This document shows positions 25,826 through 34,976 of a stretch of 64,000 nt of DNA, piece by piece (positions within the stretch are counted from its first letter, which is position 1; each line of letters begins with the position of its first letter). The stretch comes from Pseudoalteromonas shioyasakiensis. Its GTDB lineage: Bacteria; Pseudomonadota; Gammaproteobacteria; Enterobacterales; Alteromonadaceae. The position numbers were made by a program, and so were the translations under genes. The stretch covers positions 1-64,000 of the forward strand of contig NZ_LRUE01000014.1 of assembly GCF_001550135.1 (NCBI RefSeq). The letters run 5' to 3'. A model generated the notes under the pieces. That model was not told where the DNA came from, searched no databases, and saw only the letters and a program-made list of their open reading frames with translations.

Positions 25826-27250
25826 ATGAGCGAAAAACGCGAGCATTTTAGCTCCCGCCTCGGTTTTATTTTAGCGGCAGCCGGTTCTGCTGTAGGTATC
25901 GGAAACTTAGTGGGTTTTCCTGTTTCAGCTACAAAAAACGGCGGTGGTGCTTTCCTTTTAGTCTATGCATTGTTTGTCATTTTCATCTGTTTGCCAGTGA
26001 TGATGGCTGAAATGGCCATGGGTCGTAAAGCACAAAAAGATCCACTTGGTTCATACAAATTTTTAGCGGGCAACGATCCAAAATGGAACTTTGCTGGCTT
26101 TTTAGCCGTATTGACGCCATTTATGATTGCTGTTTTTTATATGGTGATCACAGTATGGATTTTCGGTTATTTATCGCAAACCGCTTTTGGTAATCTAGAT
26201 GCTTTGGCACAGCCAGATAATTTTGGCTCTTTTATCAATAGCTACACCGTGTTTGGTTATATGGCCGTGGTTGCCATCATCGTTAACTTGATTTTAGTGG
26301 GCGGTGTTAAAGAAGGTATTGAAAAAGCGGCTAAGTTTATGATGCCAGCTTTATTTGTACTACTCACCGCATTGGTTGTATACGTACTAACACTTGATAA
26401 CGCAATGGCCGGTGTTAAGTACTATGTTGTGCCTGATTTTTCAAAAATGGATGCCAGCGTATTAAATGGTGCATTAGCTCAAGCGTTTTTCTCGTTGTCG
26501 TTAGGTATGGGTATTTTAATGACCTATGCATCGTATATTTCTAAGAAAGATGACATTGTTGGTAGTGCAAAAATGGTTGCAGTTACTGATTCGATGGTGG
26601 CATTTATTGCTGGTCTAATGGTGCTTCCAGCTATTTTCAGTTTTAACCCAGATACTGACCCAAGTACTTTATCTGACTCGTCAGTATCGATGATTTTTGT
26701 ATACCTACCAAAAATTTTATTAGCGTTACAAGCTGATATTGGCTACGTGGGTGCATCAATTGTTGCGTTTGTATTCTTCTTACTTGTCTTTTTTGCTGCA
26801 ATTACGTCACTTGTATCAATTGTAGAGGTGCCAACAGCAACATTAAGTGACCGCAAAGGTATCAGCCGTAAAAAAGCACTGGCTATCTTAACTTTATCTA
26901 CAGGTGTATTGACTGTGCTGTGTACCATGTCATTTGGTATGGTTGACTCGCTTACAAAGTTTGTTAGCTATGGCGGTGCAGATAAGAGCTTATTTGATAT
27001 TGTTTATGATGTGTTTTACGACACAATTTTACCGCTAAATGGTTTAATGGTGTGTTTATTCGTTATGTATCGTTGGAAAAAAGCAAACTTATCGGCAGAG
27101 CTAAGCCAAGGCTGTGAAGGCTATGTTGGTAGCTTTACAGAGAAGTATGTGAACTTCTCGCTATCAACGTTTATCCCTGCCATTTTATTACTAATCTTTG
27201 TAAATACGGTGGCGACTAAGTTCTTCGCATTTAGTATTTTCGGATTTTAA
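25826..27250 (+). CDS. sodium-dependent transporter, NSS family
   Basis: 474-residue inner-membrane carrier with about 11-12 segments. The N-terminal signature SRLGFILAAAGSAVGIGNLVGFP (sodium- and substrate-binding TM1) is classic for neurotransmitter:sodium symporters, LeuT/MhsT-like. Substrate probably a hydrophobic or aromatic amino acid; not determinable here. Its location before the trp operon may be coincidental. Single gene with a terminator after it. Confidence 0.92.
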   Translation: MSEKREHFSSRLGFILAAAGSAVGIGNLVGFPVSATKNGGGAFLLVYALFVIFICLPVMMAEMAMGRKAQKDPLGSYKFLAGNDPKWNFAGFLAVLTPFMIAVFYMVITVWIFGYLSQTAFGNLDALAQPDNFGSFINSYTVFGYMAVVAIIVNLILVGGVKEGIEKAAKFMMPALFVLLTALVVYVLTLDNAMAGVKYYVVPDFSKMDASVLNGALAQAFFSLSLGMGILMTYASYISKKDDIVGSAKMVAVTDSMVAFIAGLMVLPAIFSFNPDTDPSTLSDSSVSMIFVYLPKILLALQADIGYVGASIVAFVFFLLVFFAAITSLVSIVEVPTATLSDRKGISRKKALAILTLSTGVLTVLCTMSFGMVDSLTKFVSYGGADKSLFDIVYDVFYDTILPLNGLMVCLFVMYRWKKANLSAELSQGCEGYVGSFTEKYVNFSLSTFIPAILLLIFVNTVATKFFAFSIFGF

Positions 27251-27268
27251 AAACCAGCTCAATACTTG

Positions 27269-27295
27269 GCCGCGCATTTTGCGCGGCTTTTTTAT
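27269..27295 (+). terminator. rho-independent terminator after the NSS transporter
   Basis: GCCGCGC / GCGCGGC stem with a short loop and TTTTTTT tail. Confidence 0.92.
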
Positions 27296-27310
27296 ACCTA
27301 CCTTTTTATT

Positions 27311-27949
27311 TTAAAAGGCCCCGGCATCGAGCACATCACCCAAGCCAAGGGTAAACATCCACAGTCCCCATAAGCTGTGTTCAATCACGCACACGAAGGT
27401 CGAGCGGCTTTGCGCATAGGTGTAAGAAAAAAGCAGCCCACCTAAAAATGCCAACAATACGGCCAATACATTCGCATAGACAATGTGAGCCAACGCAAAC
27501 ACTGATGCGCTGACAATAATACGCACTGTTTTACTTGGCATAATGCGTTTATAACGATGGAAAAAATAGGTTCTAAAAATAAGTTCTTGCGGCATCACCG
27601 ATAAAATGGGGTAGAGCAATAACAACATTAGCCAATCGTTAAATGAGTTTCGAGGCAGTGAAAACCAATTTTCTTGATTCATGATGCCGTAAAACATTCC
27701 AGAGAATAGCGCCCCTAAAAAGAAGAAACTAAATAAGCGACGTTTTACCGCACTAAATTGCCCAAGGCTTGTTAAACGAAAGCGTTTAAAATGGGGATCA
27801 GATAAAAGCAACATGCCGCACACGGCCATTAAAATAATAAGGGCAGGAATAAGCCAGTTAGCGAGGTAGGCACGAAGAAAGAAGCCTAATAGCGGCAAAG
27901 AAACAAATATGAGGGTAAATTCAAGCCAGCGGTATTGGTTAGCGTTCAA
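27311..27949 (-). CDS. CPBP family intramembrane protease homologue
   Basis: 212 residues, about six to seven membrane segments. The CPBP/Abi glutamic-protease motif 1, normally EExxxR, reads QELIFR, so the first Glu is Gln. The later His motifs (FALAHIVYA and VCVIEHSLWG) are kept. Activity is therefore uncertain. It starts with TTG (27949). yciB lies 58 nt upstream on the same strand. Confidence 0.72.
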   Translation of the reverse strand: MNANQYRWLEFTLIFVSLPLLGFFLRAYLANWLIPALIILMAVCGMLLLSDPHFKRFRLTSLGQFSAVKRRLFSFFFLGALFSGMFYGIMNQENWFSLPRNSFNDWLMLLLLYPILSVMPQELIFRTYFFHRYKRIMPSKTVRIIVSASVFALAHIVYANVLAVLLAFLGGLLFSYTYAQSRSTFVCVIEHSLWGLWMFTLGLGDVLDAGAF

Positions 27950-28007
27950 TGTCGTCTCAGCGTGTTTTTTGTTTACGCTAACAAGCTAAGACGACAGATT
28001 TATGACA

Positions 28008-28595
28008 TTAAGATTGCTTTGGATCTTTCTCTTCGTCATCTTCAGGTAAGTATTTGAACAGGGTGATGATCGTTGCTAACACGCAAACAAAGGTAATGCC
28101 CATTAAGCCAAACACTTTAAAGTTAACCCAAAAATCGAGCGAGAAGTTATAGGCAATGTAGATATTCAGCGCCGAGATACCTGCAGTCACGGCAACCCAA
28201 AATAGGTTAAGCTTATTCCAAAGGGCTTCAGGTACATTGATTTCTTGTTTACTTTCAGAGGCATTTTCTAAAATCGAGCTAAGTGCTTTTTTCACTAAGT
28301 TTTTGCCAAGTACATAGCGGCTTACTAACAAAGTAACACTGAAAATGGCATACACAATGGTGGCTTTCCATTTAACAAACTGCTCATCGTGGAACACTAA
28401 GGTGAGGGTACCTAACACCACCGCTATAGCAAAAAACACCCAGTGACGGGTTGGCACTTTACCATCTTTAAAATAACAGTAAGCAACTTGAATTAAGGTG
28501 GTTAGCATCAGCAAGGCTGTTGCCCAATAAATATCAACTAACTTGAAAACCGCAAAAAATAAAATCAGCGGGATGTATTCAATAATCGCATGCAT
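28008..28595 (-). CDS. yciB: septation protein A / YciB
   Basis: 195-residue inner-membrane protein with about five segments (IspZ/YciB family; MHAIIEYIPLILFFAVFKL start, FVNFKVFGL-like segment near the end). Implicated in cell-envelope integrity and interaction with the elongation and division machinery in enterics. The acidic/basic C-terminal tail is cytoplasmic. In E. coli the gene also lies near trp, supporting orthology. Confidence 0.9.
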   Translation of the reverse strand: MHAIIEYIPLILFFAVFKLVDIYWATALLMLTTLIQVAYCYFKDGKVPTRHWVFFAIAVVLGTLTLVFHDEQFVKWKATIVYAIFSVTLLVSRYVLGKNLVKKALSSILENASESKQEINVPEALWNKLNLFWVAVTAGISALNIYIAYNFSLDFWVNFKVFGLMGITFVCVLATIITLFKYLPEDDEEKDPKQS

Positions 28596-28705
28596 AAATT
28601 TATAAATGCTCTAATTTAAAAAGATACTGGGTTGTATCAAGTTATCACGCAAGATACAAGGTTGACTTAACAGCCCTGAAAGCTTAGCCTCCCGGGCCAA
28701 TCTGG

Positions 28706-28769
28706 CCTAAACCTGCGTTTAGGTTGTTTTACCTTATCTTTTTCCGCTTAACCTCAGATGATTAAGCGG
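28706..28769 (+). promoter_or_regulatory. two consecutive hairpins in the HU leader
   Basis: Hairpin A: CCTAAAC-CTGC-GTTTAGG (28706-28723) followed by TTGTTTT. Hairpin B: CCGCTTAA / TTAAGCGG (28744-28751 and 28762-28769), ending 8 nt before the GGAG Shine-Dalgarno. Both lie in the 5' leader of the HU gene; A looks like a weak terminator, B could control ribosome access. Confidence 0.4.
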
Positions 28770-28789
28770 CGTATTTTGGAGCACTTTTT

Positions 28790-29059
28790 ATGAATAAAGC
28801 CGCGTTAGTATCGCAAATGGCTGCCCACAGTGAATTAACAAAAAAAGACACACAAGCTGCATTAACCAGCATGTTAAATGCTATCGAAAAGTCTCTTTCT
28901 GAGGGCGACCAAGTGCAAATTAATGGCTTTGGTACGTTTGCTCTAAGTTATTACCCAGCACGCAAAGGACGCAACCCACAAACCGGTGAAGAAATTGAAA
29001 TAGAAGGCGCTAACAAGCCAGTTTTTAAACCTGCTAAAGCACTCAAAGACGGTTTATAA
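28790..29059 (+). CDS. HU family DNA-binding protein
   Basis: 89-residue HU-type protein: NKAALVSQMAAHSELTKKD at the N-terminus, GFGTF in the saddle and GRNPQTGEEIEI in the beta arm, where Ile replaces the usual Pro-containing tip. It is probably a non-specific DNA-bending nucleoid protein, but more divergent than HupA/HupB. Good GGAG upstream. Monocistronic. Confidence 0.9.
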   Translation: MNKAALVSQMAAHSELTKKDTQAALTSMLNAIEKSLSEGDQVQINGFGTFALSYYPARKGRNPQTGEEIEIEGANKPVFKPAKALKDGL

Positions 29060-29196
29060 GCAGGATTTGCAAAGCGGGTGTAGTATTTACAGAGCATAAA
29101 TAGAACACCTGGAAATTTATTCAATATTTTCAACCTATTAAGTTTGGCATGTTGTCTGCTATTAATTGTTTAGGTTTACCTAAATAAGGAGATAAC

Positions 29197-29760
29197 ATGT
29201 CAAATTTAAATAGCCAACTGAATGGTAAAAAGATTGCCATTCTTGCAACCAATGGTTTTGAGCAAAGCGAGCTATTGTCACCACGAAGCGCATTATTAGA
29301 AGCTGGTGCACTTGTCGAAGTTGTGTCACTTGAGCGTGGTGATATCACAGCATGGGATGAAAACCAATGGGGTGAGCGAGTCAGTGTTGACCGTGTAGTC
29401 AGTGAAGCTGACTCTGCAGAGTATGACGCGTTACTTCTGCCTGGTGGCTTATTCAACCCAGATACGTTACGTCAAGATAGCGAAGCAAAAGCCTTTGTTG
29501 ATGGTTTTTTCAGTGCCGGTAAAAATAAACCTATCGCTGCGATTTGCCACGGTCCATGGCTATTAGCCGAAATTAACAAACTACGGGAGCGCAAAGTAAC
29601 CTCATACCCAAGTATCAAAACAGATTTGATCAATGCAGGAGCTAATTGGGTTGATCAAGAAGTATGTGTTGATGAGGGTATAGTCACAAGCCGAAGCCCA
29701 GCCGACTTAGAGGCCTTTAATCGAAAATTCATAGAAGAGATAGATACCAACTCGCACTAA
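29197..29760 (+). CDS. DJ-1/PfpI family protein (YhbO-like)
   Basis: 187 residues, one DJ-1/PfpI domain. The nucleophile elbow AAICHGPWLL holds the reactive Cys, with Glu early (FEQSELLSPR). Relatives (YhbO, PfpI) act as stress-protective glyoxalases/deglycases or proteases; deglycase activity is debated. AAGGAG precedes the ATG. Transcribed alone, converging on trpA. Confidence 0.9.
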   Translation: MSNLNSQLNGKKIAILATNGFEQSELLSPRSALLEAGALVEVVSLERGDITAWDENQWGERVSVDRVVSEADSAEYDALLLPGGLFNPDTLRQDSEAKAFVDGFFSAGKNKPIAAICHGPWLLAEINKLRERKVTSYPSIKTDLINAGANWVDQEVCVDEGIVTSRSPADLEAFNRKFIEEIDTNSH

Positions 29761-29940
29761 TACGCACTCATTTTGAGGGATTAAACCTTACGTTAACGGC
29801 GTTAAAAATTTTTTATTTAGAACAACTAAACTACAAAATTTTTGCCTTGTTACCGAACAGGTTTTCTTGCCTCAAAAAGCCCGCTTAATTAAGCGAATTG
29901 GTATTGAGGGCATTCACCGCCATCATTAATTGTTAAGCAC

Positions 29941-29968
29941 AAAAAAGGGCCTTTATGGCCCTTTTTGA
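29941..29968. terminator. bidirectional terminator between the PfpI gene and trpA
   Basis: AAAAAGGGCC-TTTAT-GGCCCTTTTT, A-tract on one side and T-tract on the other, so it can stop transcripts from both convergent units. The 180 bp between it and the PfpI stop hold only a weak TTAAC/GTTAA hairpin with a T run (about 29792-29815) and no gene. Confidence 0.9.
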
Positions 29969-29983
29969 AGTAATAAAACAAAC

Positions 29984-30796
29984 TTACTTTGTAGCTGCTT
30001 TCATACTGGCTACAAATTCTTTTAAACCAGTTAGCATCGCTGCTTGGTCATCAAGGTTTGCCTCGATAATTTTAACAACAGCTGAGCCTGAAATCGCACC
30101 AGCGGCTCCTGACTCAAGTGCTGATTTAACATCTTCTGGTGTTGATACACCAAAGCCTAATAATGCCGGTGCAGCATGGTAATCTTTTAGTTTTTTGACT
30201 AATGAATCTGCTGGCATTTGTGCCTTGGTTTCTGTGCCTGTTACACCTGCGCGTGAAAGAAGGTATGTATAACCACGGCCATATGACGCACATTCTCGAA
30301 GAGTGTCATCATCTGCATTCGGTGTAGCAATAAAAATTGGGTCGATGCCATTTTTCATTGCTGTTTGGCGAAATAGCTTTGATTCATGCAGCGGTACGTC
30401 AGCCACTAAAATTGAATCAACACCTGCTTCTTTAGCATCTTGATAGAACTTTTCAAGGCCACGCTTAAAGACTAGGTTTGAATACAATAATAGGCCAATT
30501 GGAATATCGGCATTGTACTGGCGCACTTGTTTAATGATATCAAAGCAATCTTGGGTATTAATGTTTTCATCAAGTGCACGAATGTTAGCAGCTTGGATCA
30601 CTGGGCCATCAGCAATCGGATCAGAAAATGGAATACCTAGCTCAAGGGCATCAGCGCCGCCATCAATTAAGCTTTTGATTATTTCTACACTCAGTGCTTT
30701 ATTAGGATCGCCAATCGTAACGAAGGGTACAAAAGCACCTTGGTTTGTTTCATTTAATGTGGCGAACAGTTGTCCGTAACGGTTAGTCTGGCTCAT
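29984..30796 (-). CDS. trpA: tryptophan synthase alpha subunit
   Basis: 270 residues, TIM barrel that cleaves indole-3-glycerol phosphate to indole. Catalytic Glu in [10 protein letters not shown] (Glu49-equivalent) and Asp in VPLHES vicinity (LVADVP, Asp60-type); phosphate-binding GFGVSTPE and GAISGSAVV. The ATG overlaps the trpB stop (ATGA). Last gene of the trp operon, with the bidirectional terminator just after it. Confidence 0.98.
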   Translation of the reverse strand: MSQTNRYGQLFATLNETNQGAFVPFVTIGDPNKALSVEIIKSLIDGGADALELGIPFSDPIADGPVIQAANIRALDENINTQDCFDIIKQVRQYNADIPIGLLLYSNLVFKRGLEKFYQDAKEAGVDSILVADVPLHESKLFRQTAMKNGIDPIFIATPNADDDTLRECASYGRGYTYLLSRAGVTGTETKAQMPADSLVKKLKDYHAAPALLGFGVSTPEDVKSALESGAAGAISGSAVVKIIEANLDDQAAMLTGLKEFVASMKAATK

Positions 30797-31977
30797 AGTG
30801 CGCCTCCTTCTGATAAAACACTGTGTACGTGAGCCAAATCTTTATCGCCTCGGCCGCTTAGGTTAACCACTAAAATGGTGTCTTCGGTTTGTTGCTCGGC
30901 ATATTTAAGGGCATATGCAAGGGCATGGCTTGATTCAAGTGCTGGAATGATCCCTTCGTTTTTAGCCAGTAGTTGGAATGCTTCAAGTGCTTCAGTATCG
31001 GTAATACCTACGTACTCAGCACGGCCAGTTTCATGCAAATGAGCATGCTGTGGGCCAACAGCTGGGTAATCAAGACCTGCTGACACTGAGTAAGACTCTT
31101 CAATTTGACCATCATCATCTTGCATAATGTAGGTATAGGTCCCGTGTAAAATGCCTTTGGTGCCTTTACATAAGGTGGCACCATGCTGGTGGGTATCTAA
31201 GCCTTTACCAGCAGGCTCTACACCAATTAGTTTTACGCTTGGCTCATCAATAAAGTCTGTGAACATACCAATGGCGTTAGAACCACCACCTACACAAGCC
31301 AGCACCGCATCCGGTAAGCGACCTTCAGCTTTAAGCACTTGTTGTTTTGCTTCTTCACCAATCATTTTTTGGAACTCACGCACCATGGTTGGGAATGGGT
31401 GAGGGCCTGCTGCAGTGCCTAGTAAATAGTGAGCATCTTTATAATTTGCTGACCAGTCACGCAGTGCTTCGTTTACTGCGTCTTTTAAAGTACCAGAGCC
31501 CGCTGTGACAGGAATAACCTCTGCGCCCATTAGTTTCATACGAAATACATTTGGTTGCTGACGTTCTACGTCTTTTGCACCCATGTAAACGCGGCATTTT
31601 AAGCCAAGTAGGGCACAGGCAAGGGCCGTTGCAACACCGTGTTGGCCGGCACCTGTTTCTGCAATGACTTCTTTTTTACCCATGCGTTTGGTAAGGAGTG
31701 CTTGACCAAGTACTTGATTGGTTTTGTGCGCACCACCGTGCAGTAAATCTTCACGCTTTAAATACAGTTTTACCTTAGGGTTTTTAACTAAGTTACGTGT
31801 CAGTGTTAATGGTGTAGGGCGACCTGCGTATTCATTTAATAGTTTTTCAAACTCAGCCTGAAAAGCTGGATCGTTTTGTGATTTATTAAACTCTGCTTCT
31901 AGTTGCTTGAGAGCTGGCACAAGCAGCTGTGGTACAAACATACCACCGAATTCACCGAAATAAGCTGGATTTTGCAT
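30793..31977 (-). CDS. trpB: tryptophan synthase beta subunit
   Basis: 394 residues. PLP-dependent subunit joining indole and serine to make Trp; PLP-Lys in HKTNQ ([13 protein letters not shown]) and the phosphate loop [10 protein letters not shown] are present. The reading frame is open 26 codons further upstream, but ATG 31977 ([17 protein letters not shown]) matches the family start and is preceded by GAGG. 7 nt after trpCF; overlaps trpA by 4 nt, so the two subunits are translationally coupled. Confidence 0.98.
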   Translation of the reverse strand: MQNPAYFGEFGGMFVPQLLVPALKQLEAEFNKSQNDPAFQAEFEKLLNEYAGRPTPLTLTRNLVKNPKVKLYLKREDLLHGGAHKTNQVLGQALLTKRMGKKEVIAETGAGQHGVATALACALLGLKCRVYMGAKDVERQQPNVFRMKLMGAEVIPVTAGSGTLKDAVNEALRDWSANYKDAHYLLGTAAGPHPFPTMVREFQKMIGEEAKQQVLKAEGRLPDAVLACVGGGSNAIGMFTDFIDEPSVKLIGVEPAGKGLDTHQHGATLCKGTKGILHGTYTYIMQDDDGQIEESYSVSAGLDYPAVGPQHAHLHETGRAEYVGITDTEALEAFQLLAKNEGIIPALESSHALAYALKYAEQQTEDTILVVNLSGRGDKDLAHVHSVLSEGGAL

Positions 31978-31984
31978 TCTAACC

Positions 31985-33349
31985 TCAATAATTTCTGATA
32001 TGCGAAAACGCATTTTGTAATTTTGTTTGGCACTTTTTACCCGCTGACGCTTCAACGCCAGAATTTAGGTCAAGGCCGTTAGCACCGCGATAAAGCGCTG
32101 CATGGATATTCTCTGGGTTTAAACCCCCGGCTAACATAAACGGCACGGTTGCCGTCTCTAGCACTGACCAATCAAATGCTTCACCTGTGCCGCCTTTTTG
32201 GCTCTTGCTGTAAGTGTCGTATAAATGGCGATCAACCCCTTCAAGCGGTTTAGGTAATTCGCCTTTAACTGCTTGGGCTTTCCAAATTTCACAGCCAAGC
32301 GGTAATTGCTTTCTGAGACTTTGAATATACTCGCTATTCTCATCGCCATGTAATTGCACGGCCGCTAATTTTAAGCTTTGTGCATAATCGACCACTTGTT
32401 CAAGCGGTGCATTGATAAACACACCCACATACGCGAGTGGGGCACTTTGCGTAACTTGCTTGGCACAGTCGATATCGACATAGCGCGGTGACTTAGGATA
32501 AAAAATTAAGCCACCATACACAGCACCACTGGCGTAGGCTGCCATCGCATCTTGTGAACGGGTTAAACCGCACACTTTGTTCTCACCTAAAATCACTTTA
32601 CGACATGCGGCTTCTAAGTCTCGCTCAGCCATCAGTGAGCTGCCAATTAAAAAGCCATCACACAATGGCGCAAGGCGTTTTACATCTTTATGGGTATAAA
32701 TGCCCGACTCTGAAATCACCACTTTGTCATTTGGGATAAGCTGACGTAAACGCTCTGTTGTTGCAAGGTCAGTACTTAAATCACGAAGGTCGCGGTTATT
32801 AATACCGATAAGGCTGGCATTAAGTGCAAGAGCACGGCTCACTTCTTGCTCATTGCTAACTTCAGTGAGCACCGACATATTTAAAGAATCAGCCACCTTA
32901 TGAAGCGCTAAATATTGCTCGTCATCAAGGACAGAGAGCATTAATAAAATGGCATCACCACCAGATAAGCGTGCTAAATAAACTTGGTACTCATCAATAA
33001 AGAAGTCTTTACAAATAAGCGGCTGTTCAACTTGGCTGCGCACATACTCAAGGTACTCATAGCTGCCTTGGAAATATTTTTCATCCGTTAGTACGCTCAT
33101 ACAGGTTGCGTACTTTTTATAAACCGATGTAATTTCCTCTAAATTGAATGGTTCGCGAATAAGTCCTTTTGACGGTGAGGCCTTTTTACATTCTAAAATA
33201 AACTGCGTACCGGTTGCTGCTAATGCGCCTTCAAAGTCTCGCTTGGTTGGCACAACCTCGCTAATGAATGACCCAAGCGGGCGCTGTGCTTTTCTTTGTT
33301 CTAATTCAATACGTTTGTCGGCAACAATTTTGTCTAACACGTTAGCCAT
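31985..33349 (-). CDS. trpCF: bifunctional indole-3-glycerol-phosphate synthase / phosphoribosylanthranilate isomerase
   Basis: 454 residues, fusion of TrpC (about 1-255; [27 protein letters not shown]) and TrpF (about 256-454; [26 protein letters not shown]) as in enterics. Catalyses two consecutive steps from phosphoribosylanthranilate to indole-3-glycerol phosphate. Overlaps trpD by 8 nt. Both active sites look intact. Confidence 0.97.
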   Translation of the reverse strand: MANVLDKIVADKRIELEQRKAQRPLGSFISEVVPTKRDFEGALAATGTQFILECKKASPSKGLIREPFNLEEITSVYKKYATCMSVLTDEKYFQGSYEYLEYVRSQVEQPLICKDFFIDEYQVYLARLSGGDAILLMLSVLDDEQYLALHKVADSLNMSVLTEVSNEQEVSRALALNASLIGINNRDLRDLSTDLATTERLRQLIPNDKVVISESGIYTHKDVKRLAPLCDGFLIGSSLMAERDLEAACRKVILGENKVCGLTRSQDAMAAYASGAVYGGLIFYPKSPRYVDIDCAKQVTQSAPLAYVGVFINAPLEQVVDYAQSLKLAAVQLHGDENSEYIQSLRKQLPLGCEIWKAQAVKGELPKPLEGVDRHLYDTYSKSQKGGTGEAFDWSVLETATVPFMLAGGLNPENIHAALYRGANGLDLNSGVEASAGKKCQTKLQNAFSHIRNY

Positions 33350-34361
33350 GACTTACCTCAATAATTGCGTTCAATGTGTCCATCGCTTTGCCTGATGCTA
33401 AAAATTCGCTTACTTGATCTGCGGCTGCTTTTAAATCACTTGCTTTATCGGTTAAATAAAGAAGAGCGGCAACGTTGGCTATAATGGCTGCGTTATGCGC
33501 CATTTCACCTTGACCTTGTAAAATCGCTAAGCTTGCTTTTGCGTTATATTCTGGGCCTTGGCCTGCTAGTTGTTCAAGTGAATAGTTTGCAAGACCAAAA
33601 TCGCTCGCTGTTAGCGTGTATTCGCTCAGTTCACCGTTATTAAGTTCAACCACTTTGGTTGTCCCGTGTAAGGCAATTTCGTCAGTGCCTGCACCGTGAA
33701 CCACCATAGCGCGTTTTGTGCCAAGGGTTTTTAAGGTTTCGGCCATTGGTAAACACAGCGATGGGTCATAAACACCAAGCAATTGCACCTCAGGGGCAGC
33801 AGGGTTGGCCAGTGGCCCTAAAATATTAAAAATTGTGCGGCTTTTAAGGGCCGTACGCACACCCATCGCATGGCGTACACCACTGTGATAATGCGGGGCA
33901 AATAAAAATGTAAAGCCGGTATTTTCTAAACAATGGGCAGCTTGCTCAGGGCTCACATCAATATTGATACCCAAGGCCTTTAGTAAATCCGCAGAGCCCG
34001 AATTACTCGACACACTGCGATTACCATGTTTGACCATGTTGATGCCCGCAGCGGCGGCAACAATAGCAGCCGTGGTACTAATATTGATTGTGTTTGATCC
34101 ATCGCCACCGGTACCACAGCTATCGGCAAGCAAGGTTTTGTTGGTTTGAAATGGCACTGCATTGGCGCGCATTGATGCTGCAGCACCGGCGATTTCATCA
34201 CTTGTTTCGCCTTTTAGTTTTAGGGCGATAAGTGCGGCAGTTAATTCAATATCATTAAGCTTGCCATTCATGATGGCGTCAAACAATTCAGTTGCTTGCG
34301 AAAATGATAAATCTTGCTTTGCTAATAATTGGTTTAACTGGGTTTGAGTTGTTGCTTCCAT
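33342..34361 (-). CDS. trpD: anthranilate phosphoribosyltransferase
   Basis: 339 residues, transfers phosphoribose from PRPP to anthranilate. Family motifs DSCGTGGDGSNTINIST (PRPP/Mg site), KHGNRSVSSNSGSAD and RTIFNILGPLANPA are all visible. Not fused to TrpG, unlike E. coli. 9 nt after trpG and overlapping trpCF by 8 nt. Confidence 0.97.
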   Translation of the reverse strand: MEATTQTQLNQLLAKQDLSFSQATELFDAIMNGKLNDIELTAALIALKLKGETSDEIAGAAASMRANAVPFQTNKTLLADSCGTGGDGSNTINISTTAAIVAAAAGINMVKHGNRSVSSNSGSADLLKALGINIDVSPEQAAHCLENTGFTFLFAPHYHSGVRHAMGVRTALKSRTIFNILGPLANPAAPEVQLLGVYDPSLCLPMAETLKTLGTKRAMVVHGAGTDEIALHGTTKVVELNNGELSEYTLTASDFGLANYSLEQLAGQGPEYNAKASLAILQGQGEMAHNAAIIANVAALLYLTDKASDLKAAADQVSEFLASGKAMDTLNAIIEVSHG

Positions 34362-34370
34362 GTTATTCCT

Positions 34371-34976
34371 CTACTGCACGCGTGCTGTTAAAAATTCAAT
34401 GCTTTGCTGTAATAGCAATGCGCCATTTGGCGTTAAAATTGACTCAGGATGAAACTGATAGCCAAGGGCATTATCTTGTTGATGGTAAATTGCCATTGGA
34501 ATATTTTCATAACAAGCAATTACTTCAACATCATCAGGGACTTTAGTTGCCATTAATGAATGATAACGAGCAACCGGCATTTTATCGCCCATACCCGCAA
34601 ATACAGGGTGCTCAGTCAACGTAATAATTGATGACTTGCCATGCACAGTTTCGCCGGCATGACCAATAACCCCGCCGTAGCTTTGTGTTAGAGCTTGCTG
34701 TCCTAAACAGATACCCAGCATAGGGAAGCGGCCTTTACATAGTTCAATGAGTTCCATTAAACAACCCGCATCAGATGGCGCGCCAGGGCCTGGTGAAAGC
34801 ACTAATAACACGGGTACTGTCTCTTGGCACATTTTGTCAAAGATGCTTTGTGCACTGATGTTATTACGGTATACCACTAACTGGCACCCTAACATAGAAA
34901 GTTCATCGACTAAGTTATAACTAAATGAATCAAAGTTATCTAAAAAGTAGATTTTATAGGCTGATGTTGTCGTCAT
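34371..34976 (-). CDS. trpG: anthranilate synthase glutamine amidotransferase subunit
   Basis: 201 residues, class I glutamine amidotransferase supplying ammonia to TrpE. Catalytic Cys in LGICLGQQAL; His and Glu in GYQFHPESIL. The ATG shares one base with the trpE stop (TAATG), so translation is coupled. Could also serve PabB, as in some bacteria, but its operon position favours TrpG. Confidence 0.96.
   Translation of the reverse strand: MTTTSAYKIYFLDNFDSFSYNLVDELSMLGCQLVVYRNNISAQSIFDKMCQETVPVLLVLSPGPGAPSDAGCLMELIELCKGRFPMLGICLGQQALTQSYGGVIGHAGETVHGKSSIITLTEHPVFAGMGDKMPVARYHSLMATKVPDDVEVIACYENIPMAIYHQQDNALGYQFHPESILTPNGALLLQQSIEFLTARVQ

Noticed and set aside
31978..32055. 26-codon N-terminal extension of TrpB
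   Set aside because: Overlaps the trpCF 3' end and lies before the conserved [12 protein letters not shown] start, which has its own Shine-Dalgarno.
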